From Taxillus chinensis (taxonomy: Eukaryota; Streptophyta; Magnoliopsida; Santalales; Loranthaceae), in NCBI GenBank assembly GCA_023512835.1, contig CM042091.1:7487079-7551078 (forward strand): a stretch of DNA of 64,000 nucleotides, written 5' to 3'. The translations under genes and the position numbers were made by a program. The stretch's first letter is position 1; each line of letters begins with the position of its first letter. The notes beneath the pieces were generated by a model that saw only the letters and a list, made by a program, of their open reading frames with translations, was not told where the DNA came from and did no database searches. This document shows, in pieces, positions 52,609 through 64,000 of this stretch.

Positions 52609-55600
52609 ATGGGTCGAGGAAAGATTGAGATCAAGAGGATCGAGAATGCCAACAGCAGGCAAGTCACATTTTCAAAGAGACGCGCAGGGCTGCTCAAGAA
52701 GGCTCAGGAACTGGCCATTCTCTGCGATGCTGAAGTTGCGGTTATCATTTTCTCCAATACGGGCAAGCTCTTCGATTTCTCCAGTTCCGGGTATGTCGAA
52801 GATTTTCAATTTTATGTATTTTTATTCGTGGGTTGAAAATATTTGTATATGCTTTTTGGGTTTGTCATCCTTAATCTGTACTGGAGCACTGGAGCTCTGC
52901 TTGTTCTTTTTCCCCTTCTTTTAGATTGAATTTGAACTCTAATTTGTAGGAATTTTGGGCAGTTCTAGTTTTTTTTTTTTTTTGTGTGCTTGCTTTTGAC
53001 AGTTGATAAGTGATTATCCATCTTGATCGTTCGTCTCTGTGTCCTATTTGGGCATTCTAATAATTGTTCTGTTTTGTTCTCTGATTTTGTTTTAATCTTA
53101 TTGGTGCACTACAATTGAAATGGCTGACGGAAGTAGCGTTCGGAATACTTTTGGTCAGTTTGGTTTTGCTTTTCGTTGAGATCAGGCACTATTGACTTCA
53201 GGTTAATATACCATGCGAAAATTTTCAAATGGCAATTCTTAAGTTTTTGGGTTTTTCCCTATTTTAGGTTCCCACCGCCTCAAATGTGTTCAATTTTTGT
53301 GCTTTTTTGAGTAATCTATCCCACATTCTGGAAAATCATACGCAAGAATTTAAAGAAAGGAAAGCAAGAAGATGTGTGTGTGTGTGTGTGTTTGTGGGGT
53401 TGGTGTAAGTATGGTTGGATCACTCATTCCTAAATTAAGTTAGTGGATACATAGAGGAATTAAGGGTATCAATTTATGCCTGACTTTGAATTCCTAAACT
53501 TATTCTTAGCAGTTTAATTCTTTTAATTGACGATTGATTTCATTTGGTTCTCTAATTCGAAGTTGTTTATTAGACTAATTATTGGTATCTGAATTAACCT
53601 AAGTTGCTGACCTAAAAGCCTCTTACTTCCACGATAGCATTCCAAAGATTTATATTTTGATTATCCAATACTCATATTTCATTTCTATTATTTTATAGAG
53701 TACCTAAAAGCATACCCGAGTTGTAAAGTTTGAGCACATAAACTAAGCACTCAAAACTCAATTCAATTCAACCATAAATTGATACAAACAATATATGAGG
53801 AATTCAAACTCTGGGGTTTAAGATTTTATCAGTAAAGAACAGGAATTAAGGATTATGGGATGAAAATACAACGAAAAAGAAGACCTTGAAGATGATGCAT
53901 TCCTTACTCCTTTCTTTAATGCGGTGGTGAATATCAGCCTCAAATCCTTAGCTCCAATCACCTTTTGAAGCTCTCTTGAAATGACCCTAGCTAGTATCGT
54001 GGTCTTGGATCTCCTCTTCAGTTGGATTGGTTTTACGGACAACAGTCTCAATTGTTCACTTGATGAGTTTGTCTGCATCAATTTTGTTCTTGATGTATTG
54101 TGGTACAAGGTTCTTGTGTATCGTGCGTGGTGCAAGGTTTTTGTATAAAATTAGCTCTCAATATACCGCAGTACACAACCGTCCACTCAAACCGCAGTTC
54201 AACACCTTCATAAGTCACCACAAAAGATAGAATACCGTATCACAGTCTAATTCTTCATTTTGCATGTTCGATCTAGTGGTTATACCGTGGCATTAGTTTT
54301 CTTGTTTTCAATTGCCGCCACTGCCAAGTCTGTCTTGAAGAGCGAGCTTCTATATCTCTCTACACTACCATATTACTAGTAGTATCCCAACTCTTTCTTT
54401 CTGAATCAAAAGTTGCAATTTTTTTTGTCACGCTTTTGTTATCTGCTCCAACGTCCCTAAAATGTGCATGCTGTGAGGGTAGACAAAAACAACTCAAAAT
54501 AATAACGTATAAATACAAAGGGGTAAGAATTAAGTGCAAAAATACATATATTTGGGGTATAAAATAACCTAACATCTATTTCACTAGAAAATTGTTAGGC
54601 CAAACTTATTCGCGTGTATCCTTATAATAAACTTATGTTAATTAATAGAATTAATACTTTTGACGCTATCAAAAGTCCAAATTGTTCTGTTAATCAATAT
54701 TGTATCAACTCTCTTAACGGATCCATCACTAAGTGTTACTCTCGCTAGTGTCCGTCATACTTTATCAAAATATTTGCTTTCAAAGCATGCATGAACTAAA
54801 AAGCTTATTAAATGAAGTAAACATCTATATAAAGTAGTTAATTTATTTCTTTGAACTTATTCTTCTTCTTCATTTTCGGGTCTTTGCACTCTCTCCTTAT
54901 GTAACCTTATCTCCTTAAATAATGGGACTACACATTTTGAAGGCAGGGCCTCTATAAAACCATGACCACTACATCTTGGATTTCTTTGGAACCTGAGGAT
55001 TGTGTTCAGTTTGATTCCCTTCCCTTCCCTTGGGGAACTGCTGGAAGTAATGATCTTCTGGTTTCAGAACAAAAGTTATTGGTCATAAGATGGAACAAAA
55101 GTTAAACATGCATTGCCTTATAAGTCACTGGTTTTCATTACATTCGTGAAACACCCAATTCCATCTTCATTTCAATCCACAAAAACTCCTCAGCTTATGG
55201 CGTGGAATTACACACGTTCTTTATCATGCTGATTCTAGTTACTAAAACTTTGTTTACTTTTGGTCTTGGATCATACTTTTGGTCTTGAAACACCCAATTC
55301 CATCTTCATTTCAATCCACTAAAACTCCTCACAGCTTATGGTGTGGAATTACACACGTTGTTTATCATCTTCATTTGATTATTGTCCCAGTCTATAGATT
55401 TACATTAGGCAGCCAGGGGTAAATGAAAAAATGATAGCTGTGAAGTTTGTCACATGTGCTCTCTCATTGTCATTTTGTTTCATCATTTTTCTAGTAGGTG
55501 CTGGGCAGTCAAAAGTTTATTTACATACGAAAAAATTAATAGTCCATAGTGGGCTTTCCTTGGAGTTTCTTTTGAAAGTAATCATATAGATATATTCAAG

Positions 55601-57795
55601 GTCGTGTTGACTGGACAACAGTTCATCATCACACCGTCTATTTTTATGAGCATGTTCTGGTTCTGTTGCTGCTGTTTTCTTCTGACTATTGGGTGGGGTG
55701 AACTTAGTCATCTTATTGATCCTTCATATATTCTTGAAATTTATGTGCACGACTAACTAAGTTTTTTAATCAATTGTGGCATTTAATTTTTCAGCATGAA
55801 GCGGACACTTTCAAGATACAGCAGGTGTTTGGATTCCTCTGATGTCCCGTCAGTAGAGAACAAATCAGAGGTACCGTATGGCATAATTCTGGATTTGTAT
55901 GATTCTTTTATATATATATATATATATATATATCTGGAGTGGCCAAAAAAGAGGTGTTTTCTGTTATTGTGAAATGACCTTGTTTTTAGTAGTCAATTCC
56001 AATATTTGGAGGGTGCTTGTGACATTGCATGAGCTTCTAACTGGTGGCCTTGTTTAGTGACTATTTTTGTGTACACTAATCCTAACTAAGTTTGCTTAGC
56101 GTTGAGGAGGTGGTTGTTTACGTCGTTGAAGTAGGTTCAGCATTGCTTCCACGTCCTGTCTGTTTGTCTGTTATACCTCAGTCTACCCAAAATTTCTCAT
56201 TATGCATACTCCATCTATTTTCGTAAATTAATTTTTATTTGTTGAGCTATCAATCTGTTGGTATTTTAGATTGGGTTTGGCTTGTACGGTATGGTATTTC
56301 ATTAATCAGTATACATATGACTGGTTTATCGAGCTGACGAATTAACGTATTGAATAGAGCCAAGACAAAATGGAGTTGGACATGTTGAGGGATGAAATTA
56401 CGAGGCTGAAATTGAGACAGTTGTATGTCCTCTTTAACTTACTGCAGAATTAAAGTTTTTAAAATGCTGTGATTTTTTTTTTTGGTTACGCTATTCATTA
56501 TTATCCTGATCTCATAGGCGAATGTTGGGTAAAGAACTATCGGGCTTGGGTATGAAAGATCTTCAGAACCTGGACCAGCAATTAAACGAAGCGTTATCAT
56601 CCGTGAAGGAGAGGAAGGTTTATATTTGTTCTTCCCTTTGTGTTTTCTCTTTTAAAAAAATAAAACTCAGTTCTTAATTGGGCGGTTCATTTATTCGTGG
56701 TGATTTGGAGGGCTTTGACACCAAGTTATAATCTTTGCAGGAGCATTTACTGATGGAACAATTAGAGCAATCAAGAAAACAGGTACATTACATAGAAATT
56801 TAGTAAAATTTTGCTTGTCATTGTCATTGATGAGTGATGAGTCTGATGACATTTTCTCTTCTGAGCAGCATTTATTATGTATTTGAAGTATACTTTTTAA
56901 AAATATATTAAAAACATTATCGTATCATCATGCTTCCTATAACATCTTCTTTTCTCAAATTATACCTTATTAAATCAAGGTAATATAGAATGGGGAATTT
57001 CAATATATTAAGCCTAACAAGTATGTAAATGTTGAGGGCCAAAAAGAGAAAATTGAAACAAAAAAAAAAGTGCATTTTATGACTGTAAAGATCATGGGTG
57101 TGCGAGGTAAGGATCGTGAAACTTGAACCTACGGAAACAATTGAAGCGTGCCAAACCATACAAACCATACAGTGTTTTTCTTAGTCTGAGTTCTGGTCAC
57201 ATATTGAATGGCTTATAGTTTTTGTTGTTTGTGTTTTTAGGAACAACGGGCTGTTATGGAGAATGAGACTTTACGCAGACAGGTCAGCAACTGATGCATG
57301 TGTTGATACATATACATATACATATATATAATGATTAAGAATGTTCCCAATGTGTCAGCAAATTTCCCTTATATTTTCAGATTGAGGAGCTTCGAGGCGT
57401 CCCATCGGCTGAGCGGTCGGTGCCGTCCTATCTTGAATACTATCCTGCAGAGAGGAGAAGTTCTATCACAAAGCGTGAAACTGTGAGTCCAGAAGTTGCC
57501 CGCAATGGCATTGTAGATAATGGGGATTCAGACACAACTCTATACTTGGGGTACTCTCTCTTTTCTTCCGAGTAGCAGCAAAGTTTGGACAGTTTAGCCG
57601 TTTGTTTTATCAAGTATGCCTCTATTTTGGAAAGTTTATTAATATCAACTACTTACTGGAAAGTTAGGAAATTTTCAAATCACAGATGTTTTCAATCTGG
57701 CTTGCAGGCTTACTTCGGATGCTTACCGGAAGCGGAAGGCACCAGAGGGAGAAACTTGTTCCGACAACTCAGGTAGTCAGATAGGCCTGCCGTGA
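52609..57795 (+). CDS. MADS-box transcription factor (AGL15/AGL18 clade), 8 exons, 254 aa
   Basis: MIKC-type factor; Arabidopsis AGL15 and AGL18 repress flowering and act in embryos. Exons 52609-52790, 55795-55870, 56358-56422, 56518-56617, 56741-56782, 57241-57282, 57381-57550 and 57708-57795 join in phase. The MADS domain is residues 1-60 ([20 protein letters not shown], then [15 protein letters not shown]). The K domain, about 87-170, has [20 protein letters not shown] and [13 protein letters not shown]. The C-terminal region carries [10 protein letters not shown], close to the DSDTTLQLGL motif of AGL15. It ends in a short tail, SQIGLP. The two 42-nt exons are typical of MIKC genes. Intron 1 is 3.0 kb, often a regulatory region in this family. 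An upstream in-frame ATG at 52591 would add six residues; the MGRGK start is conserved. AGL15 versus AGL18 needs a tree. Confidence 0.94.
55147..55366 (+). repeat. Tandem duplication inside MADS-box intron 1
   Basis: A segment of about 83 bp beginning GAAACACCCAATTCCATCTT occurs at 55147 and again at 55285, separated by a unique spacer, a period of about 138 bp. The copies differ by few substitutions and a 2-bp insertion (CTCCTCAGC versus CTCCTCACAGC). Confidence 0.85.
55909..55933. repeat. (TA)n microsatellite in MADS-box intron 2
   Basis: About 12 TA units shortly after the exon 2 donor. Comparable (TA)n runs occur at 28791-28813, 29311-29332, 35481-35506 and 61121-61142. Confidence 0.9.
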
Positions 57796-60700
57796 TGATT
57801 CCTCTTCCCCAGCCATTGTACTTGCAGGAAAACCCAACTGAATATTGAAGAATAGCCAGTCCATGTTCATTGACAGTAATTCAGTTATCAACTTGGCGCT
57901 GACCAAAACAAATCTGAATGAACATGTAGATTTTATGTCTGTTTTATTTCCCCATCCCCTGTTTCTGTTTTTCTTGGTCGACTTGATTAGATAATTGAAG
58001 AAATGGAATTCAAAATTACATCGTAAAGGGGAAACAGGGAAAAGGCATACCAGCCAGAAAATATGACATGCTTCATGGTGTTTGAGTCACCTTATGAGTT
58101 GGTTGATGGACGATAATATTTTATTGGTGATGTGATTTTTGATACTAACGTTTTAATTATATTTGGATTTAATTTGGAGTTTGAGTTCCATAATGTGATT
58201 TTTGATATTTTGGTGATTTAAGTGGAGTTTCAGTATTTTAAAATAAAAAATAATTATTTAAAGTTATATTATTAAAAAAATGAGACAAAGGAAAAGGGAA
58301 GAGAGGACATATGTACTTGCGTTTGTTGTGCTGATAGACAAGACTGTTAGTTCTACCTTCTGGCCTAGAATATCAACAACAACATTGACCTCTCCAAGCT
58401 TATATTGAAGCTTGTATTCAAATTCAGCCATAAAATCTTGCCATGAAGCTTTTTTGAGGCTGAGCTTCATCTACAATGGATCACACTGGGTCAAGGATTG
58501 CCCCAATCGCAAGGCAGTAAACTCAGCAACCAACATTCTATGGTTGGTGAGATAATGAAAAAGAGAAAGTTTGGAATTTCAGCATTTCAGGCAATTTGAT
58601 CTTTGAGTCTTAATCCAGGTATGTGGTTCTACATTTCGGTACCGATTAATTGGGTTAGAATCATATGATTTAAAATTGCATATATATTATGAACCATAGA
58701 ATTTTGACATTTTAAAAAACAAAATTATATGACGAATTTGCTTATACTGTGATGTTAGAAATGACGAAATATGCATGTCTGCATAGTTTTCTAGTTAAAT
58801 AATTGTTTAATTTTAGAGATATTGGGTGAATAGGGATTGGGACAAGTTGTTGGAATAAATTGATTGAAATTGAAATACAAATGGTGTTAATTATGGTTGT
58901 GGCTTGTTTGATGCATGAACTGGTTATATAAGGCAAAATGTAGGTGTTTGGGATCTACAAATTGCTAGAGGGAGTGCAGATATAGGGTATTCAGGTGAAA
59001 ACTGCAAAGACATGCAGAATGAGAGGTTCCCATTACGTAACCGTCACGGCTGCACCTCTTGCAGTCGGAAGCCAATGTAGGCCCGTTGCTGTGGCTGCAA
59101 ACGGGCAAGGCGGTTTTAGTTGTGGCCTCCCAGTTGGCGGCCACGGCATGTGGCAGCTGGGGTCACCGCGGCCGAAGCATGCTATCTTGCATCGTTTTGT
59201 TCCGTTTTGAGTTGTTTGGCGTGGTTTGGATTTATCATGATAAATTATATTGTTATATGATTGATATGTTATGTGAAATTTTGTAATAATGATTGTGATG
59301 ATATGTAATTAGTGAGTGATGCCATCAATGGGTCATGTATGCTTAAATTGTTACATGTTGCAATTGTAATTGATTGTTAAAGGCCTTAAGGCATTGTATT
59401 GTTATTGCATAAACCCATGTTGATGCATTACAAAAATGGTTAATTATAACAATGTGCAAATGGATGTTGATTATATGTGTGATGCGAATATTTGGGGCTA
59501 GCGAGTCCTATACTACTATTTGCGATGGTTGTCTAAAAAAATGTTACAATAATGTTGATGGGTCCCTTCTCATTAATTTGGTCTAGACCCCACCAACCTC
59601 AAAAAATGTAACACACATGCTCGCATAGTCACCACTCAATTGCGTGCTTATAATGTTATTGTATTATAGAGAGTTAAGAGTATCATTTGAACACAACATC
59701 ATCGCAAATAAGTTTGTACTTTTGATGGATAGACTTAAGTACATGTGAGATCCAGAGTAAAGCACAATTCAAGTGTAAATTTGGTTTAATATTTTCTCCT
59801 TTATTTTATAAATTTGCGTAGAGATCACATGTAAGGTTAAGGTTGTCATTTTATTCCTTTTCTTTTGTTTTTAATAAAGATGAAAAAAATCAATAACTCA
59901 TATAAACAAAATTTGTATCTTATAAGGTATGAGGCTTAAAGATAAACATCCATGTATTATCGTGTACTAGTTACGAATAAATCAAAAATAGTTTATTTTA
60001 TTTTATTTGTCGTCAACCTTTTATGTTTATCTTATATGCTACTTAGTTCTCGATTGGACTTGTTGTTAGGCTTGTAAAAGGGCCAAGCTTAACTAAATTT
60101 GAGCCTAGTTTATACAACAATCAAACTAAACTAAACTTATATAGGAACCCATATGCGAGTTCACAAGCTGATCATCTAATATAAAAGTTTAATGTTTATT
60201 ATAATTTAAATAAATTCATATTGTCTGTAAAGTTAAAATATAATTTATCGTATTTACTTGTTGGTTTATATTTTATATAGGGTAATTCTTAATATATTAC
60301 TATTACAAAAACAAAAAAGTAACATATATAAACTATTATTCATAATTATAACTATAGTTATATTACACATGTCATATACAAATATATCATATATATAATA
60401 ATATACAATCAATTTTCATATAATACCATAAATGTGATTATAACAAATCATAACTAGCATTATATACAACATAACACTATTATTTACAGCATCTTCGAAG
60501 AGGTTTATTAATATTTACAAATATATAATCAAAATTTTAAACTTTACTCACAACACTTTTCATTCCCTTTTTATATTTTGAGAATGCTATTTTAAATTTT
60601 TATGTGTGAAAAGTAACTATTTACTTTTTACATTATATAATATTATTTTTATCTGTTCTCGCATCCATTCTTTATTCACATGTATTGATCAAATGAGTAA

Positions 60701-61557
60701 AAAAAAATAGACAAATAAATAATATTATAGTTAGAACAAATATAAAATATATAGTAATATTAGAAATACTTTTATTAGTTAGTTGTTTACACATTAAATT
60801 TATAATTAATAACATAGCTTGAGCAGTGTTGAATTCAAACTTGAGTCGAGCGAGTTATCTAGTATGTTAACTCATTTACAGGCTAATATGTATATATTGA
60901 ATATTAATAGCTAATCTGAATTCGCCTTTATAAAATTAATAAATGTTATTATATAATTGTAAAACAAAAGTATTTATTTTCGAGTGAAATAAATTATAAC
61001 AAGTCGTTAGGGGTAATTGGTATCTGTTTTGATTTTTGTATTATATTTTCTAATATTTTGGAGTTCGTATTAAATTCTAAAATTTGAAAGTAAATAATTT
61101 TAAATGAGTTTCACAAAATTCAAATATATATATATATATATAGTGAGTCCATGTAATAAAGTATATGATTTTTCAGATTTAGTTGGTTATCGTAGCAAAA
61201 TTGTATTTAGATTTAAAAATAAATAATTAAAAGTTGGCCTATATGTTATGAAAATAAAATTTTAAATTTAATCATATTATAATATTAAGGGACTTATTTA
61301 GTGAATCTTAAACAAACGATAGATGAAGTAATTGCCACTGGATTACTTGACTTGAATCTTTTAACTGCTTTTGACACAACTAGCTAAGGTTATACCTTGT
61401 GTTGAAATGCCTAATGATATAACATCTAGAAAATGATTTTAAACATACCATCATTCCGGAAACAACGTACCAAATAAGCTCAGGGAAACCAAATACTTTA
61501 AAACAATTTTGACATTATAAACCCATTGTAATCAAACTTGCTAATTAACACCCAAAG
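57796..61557. other. Intergenic region between the MADS-box gene and the hAT element
   Basis: It starts with the MADS 3' UTR. A Gypsy fragment lies at 58264-58470. A GC-richer patch at 58985-59200, followed by GCTAGCGAGTCC near 59498, may be LTR-derived. A possible hAT-like pair of ends (TAGGCTTGTAAAAG at 60067, and ACAGGCTA near 60888) lacks a target duplication. The rest is very AT-rich. No gene is supported. Confidence 0.5.
58264..58470 (-). mobile_element. Ty3/Gypsy RNase H fragment
   Basis: The minus strand encodes ASWQDFMAEFEYKLQYKLGE and VNVVVDILGQKVEL, which resembles the C-terminal end of Gypsy RNase H (family pattern: W..F..EF.Y..EYK.G..N.VADALSRK). The expected ADALSR is changed to VDILGQ. 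Upstream on that strand, similarity may go on to about 58560 but is broken by a stop. No LTRs were paired with it. Confidence 0.65.
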
Positions 61558-61565
61558 CAAATATC

Positions 61566-62321
61566 CAGGGATGACAATAGTATGAGTTTGGGTCGGATAA
61601 CTTCATACCCCAAATTATTCACGTAAGGGAAACCAGCTGAGTTTTTGAATTAAAATAATGTTTTCTCACCGTTTTAATAATAAGAAAATAATAATATATA
61701 TAGATATTGTCATAATATAAATAAATAATTTAAATTTAAAAGAAAACTATTTTCTGCAATTACATTTTTAGTGATAAAACATAATAATAGTGTTGGGATA
61801 TATGTTTCACATTATTTAACAACAATAACGTTAAAACATACATAAGTAGAAAGAACGTTTTAAATGTTACGACAAATTTTAAAGTCATATATGCCAATGT
61901 GAGAAACCAAAAACAAACAATATTATAATACGTAATCAATCCAAATATCTAAACTCAATTTTAAGAAAAAAGGATTCCAATATAATATAAAATTATTATC
62001 TTTAGAACACTAATAACAAATTTTTTATAAGATTCCATTTTCATCTCAGGAAAAAAATTAAAAGTCATAATATTATCTTTATAACATAATTATTATATTT
62101 AACTTTTTATATAATTCATATAATATTTTTTAATAAAAATACTGCTGTAATTATTAAATTATATAAAAAAATTTTTATACTATATATTTCATAAATTTTA
62201 CTTTTATTTAATATTTAATTATAAAAACATTTATTAAATAAAAAAAATATAAATTTAAGAAATGTGTTACTGCCTTTATATGCAAATCCGGCTGAACTCC
62301 ATTGCCAATTTGCCATCCCTA
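61566..62321. mobile_element. Non-autonomous hAT-type element, 756 bp, with 8-bp target duplication
   Basis: The left end is CAGGGATGACAA. The right end, ATTTGCCATCCCTA, reads TAGGGATGGCAAAT in reverse complement. Ten of the first twelve bases match between ends, of the (C/T)AGGG type common in hAT elements. The perfect 8-bp duplication CAAATATC flanks it at 61558-61565 and 62322-62329. The interior is AT-rich with no transposase frame, so it would need enzyme supplied in trans. It ends 31 bp before the F-box start codon. Confidence 0.85.
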
Positions 62322-62352
62322 CAAATATCTTCCCTTGTCGTTGACGGCGGCG

Positions 62353-64000
62353 ATGGCTTCGGTTTCTGCACCCGACCGGTTCCAGAGCCGCAACACCAGA
62401 AGCAAAGCGGCCGACATGTGCCATATAGATGCCCTCGACCACGACCTCCTCTGCAGGGTCTTTGCACTCCTTAACCTCTTCGAGCTCGCTCGATGCTCCT
62501 CCGCCTGCAAAACCTGGTACTGCTTCTTTTCTCTCTCCAGGCCATTTGGCTTCCTAATAAATGGTGCCATTCGTGCATTATTTATAACATATATATACAC
62601 ACATATATACACATGGTAATTATTATAATTATTATTGCATGCTGGTAGGATTGAGCTTGAGGTTAGGGGCTGACGGGCTGTTATAGAATTTTGAGAGTAT
62701 TGAAAACCCCAAGAGTCTTTTGTGATTTTGTTGACACACTTTGTCACACATAAGCGAGCATATTGTGCATTCATTATGTGGATTATTGGCGAGTGTGTCA
62801 GTCCTTCAAATTTTTTTTTTTTTTGAAATTAGATTCTGCTGCTTGTATTGTCTCTCTTTCATTATGATAATTTTAATATTTTCCTCACCTTTCTTGTGAA
62901 GGAACACAGCCATCAGTAGATCTGAGATTTTGCAAGCACTGTACCGCGAGAAATTACTTAATGCGGATCTTGCTGATTCATCATCCGTTTCGGAAAAACC
63001 ATTAAACCAGTGCATGGAAGAACTTGCTATGAACCATCATAAGTCGTGTCTAGAAAGAGGGTCTATCAGGGTTTTTGAATGGCAAGGTCATTCTGTGGGG
63101 TAAACATTTATTTATTCCTTTTTTGGTTATGTTATTTTATTTATTTGCTAAGAGTGGAAATGTAATATAGTGACCTTGATCATTCAATGGGGTAAATATT
63201 TATTTTTTCCTTATTGGTTATGTTATGTTATTTGTTTTTTAATAGTGAAAATGTAATATACTAATATAGTGATTTTGATCCTCAATTATGTGGTAAAATT
63301 CAAAAGGAAGCATGGGCAGCTGGTTCTGCCCTGAAACAAACAAAGGTGAATGTAACAATTTATGTGGTGAGTCTGATAAAATTATGATGAAATCTTGCAA
63401 TTCGTTGTGTACAAACCAGCTGTAGTGCAGTTTCATGCAATTGAATAAATGACATGTTACCCACGTTTGTGCAGAGGAGTTAAGACACCTTTTGTGTAGG
63501 CAACATTCCATCCAGAAGAGAGAAGGGCATTTCATTAGAGTTGTGCGTGTATCTTACACTACACGTTGTACGGGTTCCAGTTTCGCTAGTTGTAATTTTG
63601 TATTTTAATTAATATATATTATTTTGGGGACAAAAAGTCATTAAACTTAGGGTTTTCAATTATTTTGGCCTTCTGTTTATATAAGGCTACCTAAGTCACG
63701 AATTTATATATTGAGAGTTCAATAAACTTATTCTTTGGAGTTTTTCATAAATTTTGACTTTTTAGTTAATTAGTTAAATTGTTTGGCATGGAGTTTCGGT
63801 AAATTTTTTTCTAGATTATTGTTTGATACTAATCAAGGTTTTTAATAATTTGATGCTTTCATCGAGTGATACTAATCAAGATATCTCATTGAATTATCAA
63901 TTTTATTGAGAGTATCGTTATTGGAAGATTAAAATATAATCTTTTTTCATCATGTTTCATGTACTTCATTGTTTTTTGCGTTCTTCATCAAATCTCACAG
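62353..64000 (+). CDS. F-box protein, N-terminal part (cut by the window edge)
   Basis: Probable substrate adaptor of an SCF ubiquitin ligase. Exon 1 (62353-62516) encodes MASVSAPDRF and an F-box at about residues 24-55: IDALDHDLLCRVFALLNLFE then LARCSSACKTW. Exon 2 (62902-63099) continues the TGG codon as WNTAISRSEILQALYREK and ends SIRVFEWQGHSVG at donor GG|GTAAAC, phase 2. F-box followed by a segment ending in W.GHS fits an F-box/WD40 protein, such as Arabidopsis At3g52030 as I recall it. The WD40 part would lie beyond 64000; no further exon was found in 63100-64000. The start chosen is ATG 62353, because the upstream in-frame ATG (62302) lies inside the hAT element. Confidence 0.7.
63097..63288 (+). 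repeat. Tandem duplication in F-box intron 2, including the donor site
   Basis: About 92 bp beginning GGGGTAAACATTTATTTATT (63097) is repeated from 63189 as GGGGTAAATATTTATTTTTT. Shared words include TTGGTTATGTTAT and AATGTAATATA. The first copy begins exactly at the exon 2 donor, so the second carries a donor-like GGGGTAAAT. Confidence 0.8.

Noticed and set aside
60067..60890. Possible hAT element from TAGGCTTGTAAAAG to TTTACAGGCTA
   Set aside because: The ends match only loosely, and the 8 bases on each side (CTTGTTGT and ATATGTAT) are not a duplication.
62302..62619. ATG 62302 as the F-box start
   Set aside because: It is in frame, but the first codons lie within the inserted hAT element; ATG 62353 is the first start outside it.

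Overview
The window is nuclear DNA from a flowering plant, most likely a eudicot. It is AT-rich between genes, its genes have many GT-AG introns, it carries many (TA)n microsatellites, and every recognisable protein belongs to a land-plant family. The species cannot be read from the sequence. Because introns break the reading frames, I rebuilt seven genes exon by exon from splice signals, phase continuity and family similarity. Six are complete with continuous phase; the seventh runs off the right edge. No bacterial, viral or CRISPR-type system was found, and no convincing new multigene system.

Layout. 1-4771: intergenic DNA with a Harbinger-like MITE and a GAGC-rich repeat. 4772-6934 (+): cytokinin dehydrogenase of the CKX1 type, 528 aa, 5 exons. 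15396-8998 (-), convergent with it: autoinhibited Ca2+-ATPase of the ACA4/ACA11 type, 1038 aa, 7 exons, with the regulatory N-terminus on a separate exon behind a 2.7 kb intron. 16258-19231: a decayed, internally deleted Copia retrotransposon on the minus strand, with two LTRs, PBS, PPT and a 6-bp target duplication. 26358-23786 (-): CCCH zinc-finger/RRM protein, 620 aa, 7 exons, one intron of the GC-AG type. 33717-32356 (-): intronless membrane-tethered receptor-like cytoplasmic kinase, 453 aa. 50597-38010 (-): COPII coat protein SEC31, 1109 aa, 22 exons. 52609-57795 (+): MADS-box factor of the AGL15/AGL18 type, 254 aa, 8 exons. 62353 to the edge (+): start of an F-box gene, with a 756-bp hAT-type element carrying a perfect 8-bp target duplication just upstream of its start codon.

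The genes are not an operon and do not form one pathway. They cover cytokinin breakdown, Ca2+ export from the cytosol, RNA binding, kinase signalling, ER-to-Golgi vesicle coating, embryo or flowering-time transcription control, and probably ubiquitin-ligase substrate choice. Gene order is informative. From memory, Arabidopsis CKX1 and ACA4 are close neighbours on chromosome 2; ACA11 and AGL18 are close on chromosome 3; and the CCCH/RRM, At3g51990-like kinase and At3g52030-like F-box genes are close on chromosome 3. The window therefore looks like an ancestral gene block that was split and thinned in Arabidopsis.

The points most worth a second look are the hAT insertion at the F-box gene, the duplicated pseudo-exon inside SEC31, the GC-AG intron and possible alternative end of the CCCH gene, the mosaic Copia element, and a poly(C)/poly(A) stretch that may be an assembly error.
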